Of a stretch of DNA of 8,190 nucleotides, positions 5,901-8,190 are shown piece after piece. How positions within the stretch are numbered: the first letter of the stretch is position 1; each line of letters starts with the position of its first letter. Position numbers and translations under genes: made by a program. The DNA is from an uncultured Flavobacteriales bacterium (GTDB lineage Bacteria > Bacteroidota > Bacteroidia > Flavobacteriales_D > Crocinitomicaceae). A model generated the notes under the pieces. The model made no database searches. It had not been told where the DNA came from and was given only the letters and a program-made list of their open reading frames with translations. The DNA is taken from positions 1 through 8,190 of the forward strand of contig CAIRMS010000219.1 of the NCBI GenBank assembly GCA_903879765.1. The letters run 5' to 3'.

Positions 5901-6817
5901 TGAAATTTATTGATTTAGCTGAAAAAGGAAACAATTCACCGCTGAGTTATGTCAGTGGGATACTTCTTATATTCATTTTATATTTTGTTGGGAGCTTGGG
6001 GATTTTGGTGGACATCCACTTTAATTTCCCTAGTTTGTCCATTGGATCCATGGACGCACAGTTCTATCAAACGATGGGGCACACCCGATTTTTATTCTGG
6101 GTTCTTTTTCCTTATTTACTGGTTTTTATCGGCGTCTTACTTCATCACAGATGGATGCATCAGCGTCCCTTGATTCAAGCCTTCACAGCGAAGGAAAGTT
6201 TTCGTTGGAAACGCTTCTTCTTTGCTTTCTTTTTCATCATCGTAATAATGCTCGGATTGACGTCCATTCAGATTTATGCAGACTCCTTCGGTCACGGACA
6301 AGCATATGAATTTCAATTTGATCCAGCGAAGTTTTTCCCACTGTTATTGGTTAGTTTAGTCATGTTGTCTGTTCAAACAGCGTGCGAAGAATTGTTATTC
6401 CGCTCTTATCTGTTGAAAGGATTGAAATTACGCATCAAACGCACGGGGACATCCATCTTGATTAGTTCACTGATGTTTGGGCTCATGCACATCGGAAATC
6501 CAGAAGTGCAGGAATTGGGATACCACATGTTGGTGTATTATATCTTGTCTGGATTGTTTTTAGCCTTGATTACGACAGTTGATGACGGACTCGAGTTGGC
6601 CATTGGTTACCACTTTGCTAATAATTTGATTGCGGCTATTTTCGTCACAACGGATTGGCAAGTTTTTCGTACGGACGCACTTTTCTTGAATCATCAAGAA
6701 CCAGATAGTGGCTGGTCATCTCTTATTTTTCTTTTGATTTTATTGCCATCGCTGTTTTTGCTGTTCAAAAGCATATACAAATGGCCGAGTTGGAAAGAAA
6801 TCATGCAAAGCATGTAG
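5900..6817 (+). CDS. CPBP-family (Rce1/Abi-like) intramembrane protease homologue
   Basis: A polytopic inner-membrane protein of 305 aa with about eight hydrophobic segments (roughly residues 17-38, 63-82, 103-125, 144-160, 182-198, 208-228, 232-250 and 274-296). It carries the three CPBP motifs: CEELLFR (EExxxR; Glu163, Glu164, Arg168), FGLMH (His197) and HFANN (His238, Asn242). In Rce1-type enzymes these Glu/His/Asn residues form the active site; bacterial members are variously implicated in peptide maturation, bacteriocin self-immunity or protein secretion, and the substrate here is unknown. I chose the ATG at 5900, whose A is the last base of the dnaJ TGA (TGATG), indicating termination-reinitiation coupling; a TTG one codon earlier is less likely. 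No prenylated CAAX substrate or bacteriocin-like small ORF is seen next to it. Confidence 0.88.
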   Translation: MKFIDLAEKGNNSPLSYVSGILLIFILYFVGSLGILVDIHFNFPSLSIGSMDAQFYQTMGHTRFLFWVLFPYLLVFIGVLLHHRWMHQRPLIQAFTAKESFRWKRFFFAFFFIIVIMLGLTSIQIYADSFGHGQAYEFQFDPAKFFPLLLVSLVMLSVQTACEELLFRSYLLKGLKLRIKRTGTSILISSLMFGLMHIGNPEVQELGYHMLVYYILSGLFLALITTVDDGLELAIGYHFANNLIAAIFVTTDWQVFRTDALFLNHQEPDSGWSSLIFLLILLPSLFLLFKSIYKWPSWKEIMQSM

Positions 6818-6850
6818 GAATTCTCCGCTTTTTTTTAGCTTTACCTTGTT

Positions 6851-7777
6851 ATGCTAGAAATCAACAATCTTTGTAAGTCCTTTCAGCGGAAAATCGCCCT
6901 CGATGAGGTGAGTTTGACTGTTGGCAAAGGAGAAATTTATGGCTTGCTTGGTCCGAATGGGGCAGGGAAGACCACTTTGATTCGAATCATCAATCAGATT
7001 TTGGAAGCGGACCGTGGAACGATTCGATTGAACGGTCAATTGATGTTACAAAGTCATTTGGCGCAAATCGGTTATTTACCTGAAGAACGAGGCTTGTACA
7101 AAAACATGCAAGTCGAAGAACAATTAATTTTTTTAGCACAGTTGCGCGGCTTGACAAAAAAAGAAGCACAACGAAATGTGAGTCATTGGTTGTCGAAATT
7201 TGAGATCCTTGATTGGCGTTCAAAACGCGTGGAATCCTTATCCAAAGGAATGGCGCAAAAAGTTCAATTCATCGCGGCTTTGGTACATGATCCACAGTTG
7301 CTGGTGCTGGATGAGCCCTTGAGTGGATTCGATCCAGTTAACGTGGAATTGATTTTAACTGAAATGAAAGAATTGAAGGAAAGTGGGAAAACCATCATCC
7401 TTTCTACACATAATATGCAAAGTGTTGATGAAATCTGTGACCGTGCCAGTTTGATTCATGAATCGAAAAAACTCGCAGAGGATACCGTTTGGAATTTGCG
7501 TGAGCAGCACAATCAAGGTGAATATGTTGTCCGTTTCAAAGGAAACATGATTGGATTTGTCAATGCACTTTGGACCGATTTCGAATTGCTGGGACACGAG
7601 GAAATTGGTGATCAGCGATTTGTGGCAAAATTAAAAATGCGGGGAGAAAGCAAGATGAATGATTTGATTCAAGCATTAGTTGGCAAAGTGGATTTGGAGT
7701 TAATCGAGAAGAAATTGCCATCCATGCAAGAAGTATTTATTGATATTATCCGTGGAAAGGAGGAAGCACATGCGTAA
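6851..7777 (+). CDS. ABC transporter ATP-binding protein, NatA/YhaQ-like
   Basis: Nucleotide-binding subunit of an ABC-2-type exporter, 308 aa, on the cytoplasmic face. Motifs: Walker A GPNGAGKTT (34-42), signature LSKGM (130-134) in place of LSGGQ, Walker B LLVLDEP (150-156), D-loop SGFD (158-161) and switch His187 in STHNM. At the Q-loop position the sequence is YLPEERGLY (from Tyr75), with Glu78 where Gln is usual; this variant is typical of the NatA/YhaQ-type subgroup and not damage. Residues after about 225 form the C-terminal domain common to that subgroup. The substrate cannot be inferred; NatAB relatives export sodium, others lipids, peptides or drugs. The gene starts 33 bases after the CPBP stop with no Shine-Dalgarno, and its last 8 bp overlap the permease start, so the two subunits are translationally linked. 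Confidence 0.93.
   Translation: MLEINNLCKSFQRKIALDEVSLTVGKGEIYGLLGPNGAGKTTLIRIINQILEADRGTIRLNGQLMLQSHLAQIGYLPEERGLYKNMQVEEQLIFLAQLRGLTKKEAQRNVSHWLSKFEILDWRSKRVESLSKGMAQKVQFIAALVHDPQLLVLDEPLSGFDPVNVELILTEMKELKESGKTIILSTHNMQSVDEICDRASLIHESKKLAEDTVWNLREQHNQGEYVVRFKGNMIGFVNALWTDFELLGHEEIGDQRFVAKLKMRGESKMNDLIQALVGKVDLELIEKKLPSMQEVFIDIIRGKEEAHA
7756..7763 (+). promoter_or_regulatory. Strong Shine-Dalgarno for the ABC permease
   Basis: AAAGGAGG, fully complementary to the canonical 16S rRNA 3' end, lies 6 bases before the ATG at 7770. It is inside the last codons of the ATPase gene (Gly-Lys-Glu-Glu). No other start in this window has such a site, and Bacteroidota rarely use them. It decides the permease start. 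Confidence 0.75.
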
Positions 7778-8190
7778 TTTTTGGTTACTTACGAAAAGAG
7801 AATGGTCCGAGCGTGTGATGAACCGCACCTTCTTGTGGATGTTGTTCATCGGTCCAATTGTTTGCTTGATGATGCTGGCATTTTTATTCAAAGCCGGGGA
7901 CGAAGGGAAGAATAGCATTAACGTGCTTATTGTCGATCCCGCAAACCTCATGGACAATCGTGTTATGGCCCAAGCCGAACGTGATGTACATTACTTTTTC
8001 ATCGATGATTACGTAGAAATCGAAGAATTTCGTGATGGTTCGCAATACCAGAAGTTTGATGCGATGGTGGAAATCAACGAGAAAATTCTTATGAATAAAA
8101 AGTCCTTTGTTTTTTACCGAACATCACCCTCCTTGGATGTGAAAATGCAGTTGAAATTTCAGATGGAGCGACGCGTCGAAGAATTGGTTG
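7770..8190 (+). CDS. ABC-2-type transporter permease (3'-truncated by window edge)
   Basis: The frame starts at ATG 7770 and stays open to the right edge, giving 140 residues. It begins MRNFWLLTKREWSERV, a short cytoplasmic amphipathic stretch, then one hydrophobic segment (about residues 20-40, LWMLFIGPIVCLMMLAFLF) and a long polar region starting INVLIVDPANL. This matches the N-terminal transmembrane helix plus large extracytoplasmic domain of NatB/YhaP-like ABC-2 permeases, whose remaining membrane helices would lie beyond the window. It overlaps the ATP-binding gene by 8 bp and has its own strong Shine-Dalgarno, so it is almost certainly the cognate membrane subunit. The family call is firm from context and topology, less so from motifs alone. 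Confidence 0.85.
   Translation, partial: MRNFWLLTKREWSERVMNRTFLWMLFIGPIVCLMMLAFLFKAGDEGKNSINVLIVDPANLMDNRVMAQAERDVHYFFIDDYVEIEEFRDGSQYQKFDAMVEINEKILMNKKSFVFYRTSPSLDVKMQLKFQMERRVEELV

Noticed and set aside
5949..6173. Plus-strand 74-codon ORF within the CPBP gene
   Set aside because: It is an out-of-frame shadow of the hydrophobic N-terminal coding region, with no start signal or homologous motif.
6802..6836. Possible terminator between the CPBP and ABC ATPase genes: CATGC-AAA-GCATG followed by a T-run
   Set aside because: The stem is only 5 bp and the T-run starts 14 bases after it, with no good stem next to the T-run itself.
6842..6849. Promoter-like TACCTTGT just before the ABC ATPase start
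   Set aside because: It misses the TAnnTTTG consensus, has no TTG at the -33 distance, and would put the start site on or past the ATG.

Overview
The window looks like an ordinary chromosomal segment from a member of the Bacteroidota, most likely Flavobacteriales. The indicators are moderate-to-low GC, near-absence of Shine-Dalgarno sequences, a TTG/TAnnTTTG-type promoter in front of grpE, a DnaJ of the form with only two CxxCxGxG motifs that I associate with this phylum, and a signal peptide ending in NAQ. The family placement is inference. I see no IS element, integrase, prophage, CRISPR array, tRNA or rRNA.

Layout from left to right. (1) The 3' two thirds of a ClpC-type AAA+ unfoldase gene runs in from the left edge and ends at a clean hairpin/T-tract terminator. 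(2) A small uncharacterised, probably all-helical repeat protein starts only a few bases after that terminator. (3) Two minus-strand genes follow: a nitroreductase-family flavoprotein, which converges on the helical protein with a single base between stop codons, and upstream of it a secreted TraB/GumN-family protein. An 88-bp array of imperfect octamers (organised as 24-bp units) fills the gap between these two. (4) A 158-bp divergent intergenic region holds a good Bacteroidota promoter for grpE and a weaker -7 match for the TraB gene. (5) A plus-strand run follows: grpE, dnaJ, a CPBP-family membrane protein overlapping dnaJ by one base (TGATG), a NatA-like ABC ATPase, and the start of its ABC-2 permease. 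The permease overlaps the ATPase gene by 8 bp, has a perfect Shine-Dalgarno, and is cut by the right edge.

Functionally the window is centred on protein quality control: ClpC (unfolding for ClpP), GrpE and DnaJ (co-chaperones of DnaK, which is not in the window), and two putative membrane or envelope proteases (CPBP and TraB/GumN). The ABC exporter appears to share the grpE-dnaJ transcription unit. I found no convincing new multi-gene system. The points most worth a second look are the nested octamer/24-bp repeat, the DnaJ that has lost zinc centre I entirely, the terminator that leaves no room for a promoter before the next gene, the strong Shine-Dalgarno in a phylum that rarely uses one, and repeated hexamers around the grpE -33 box.
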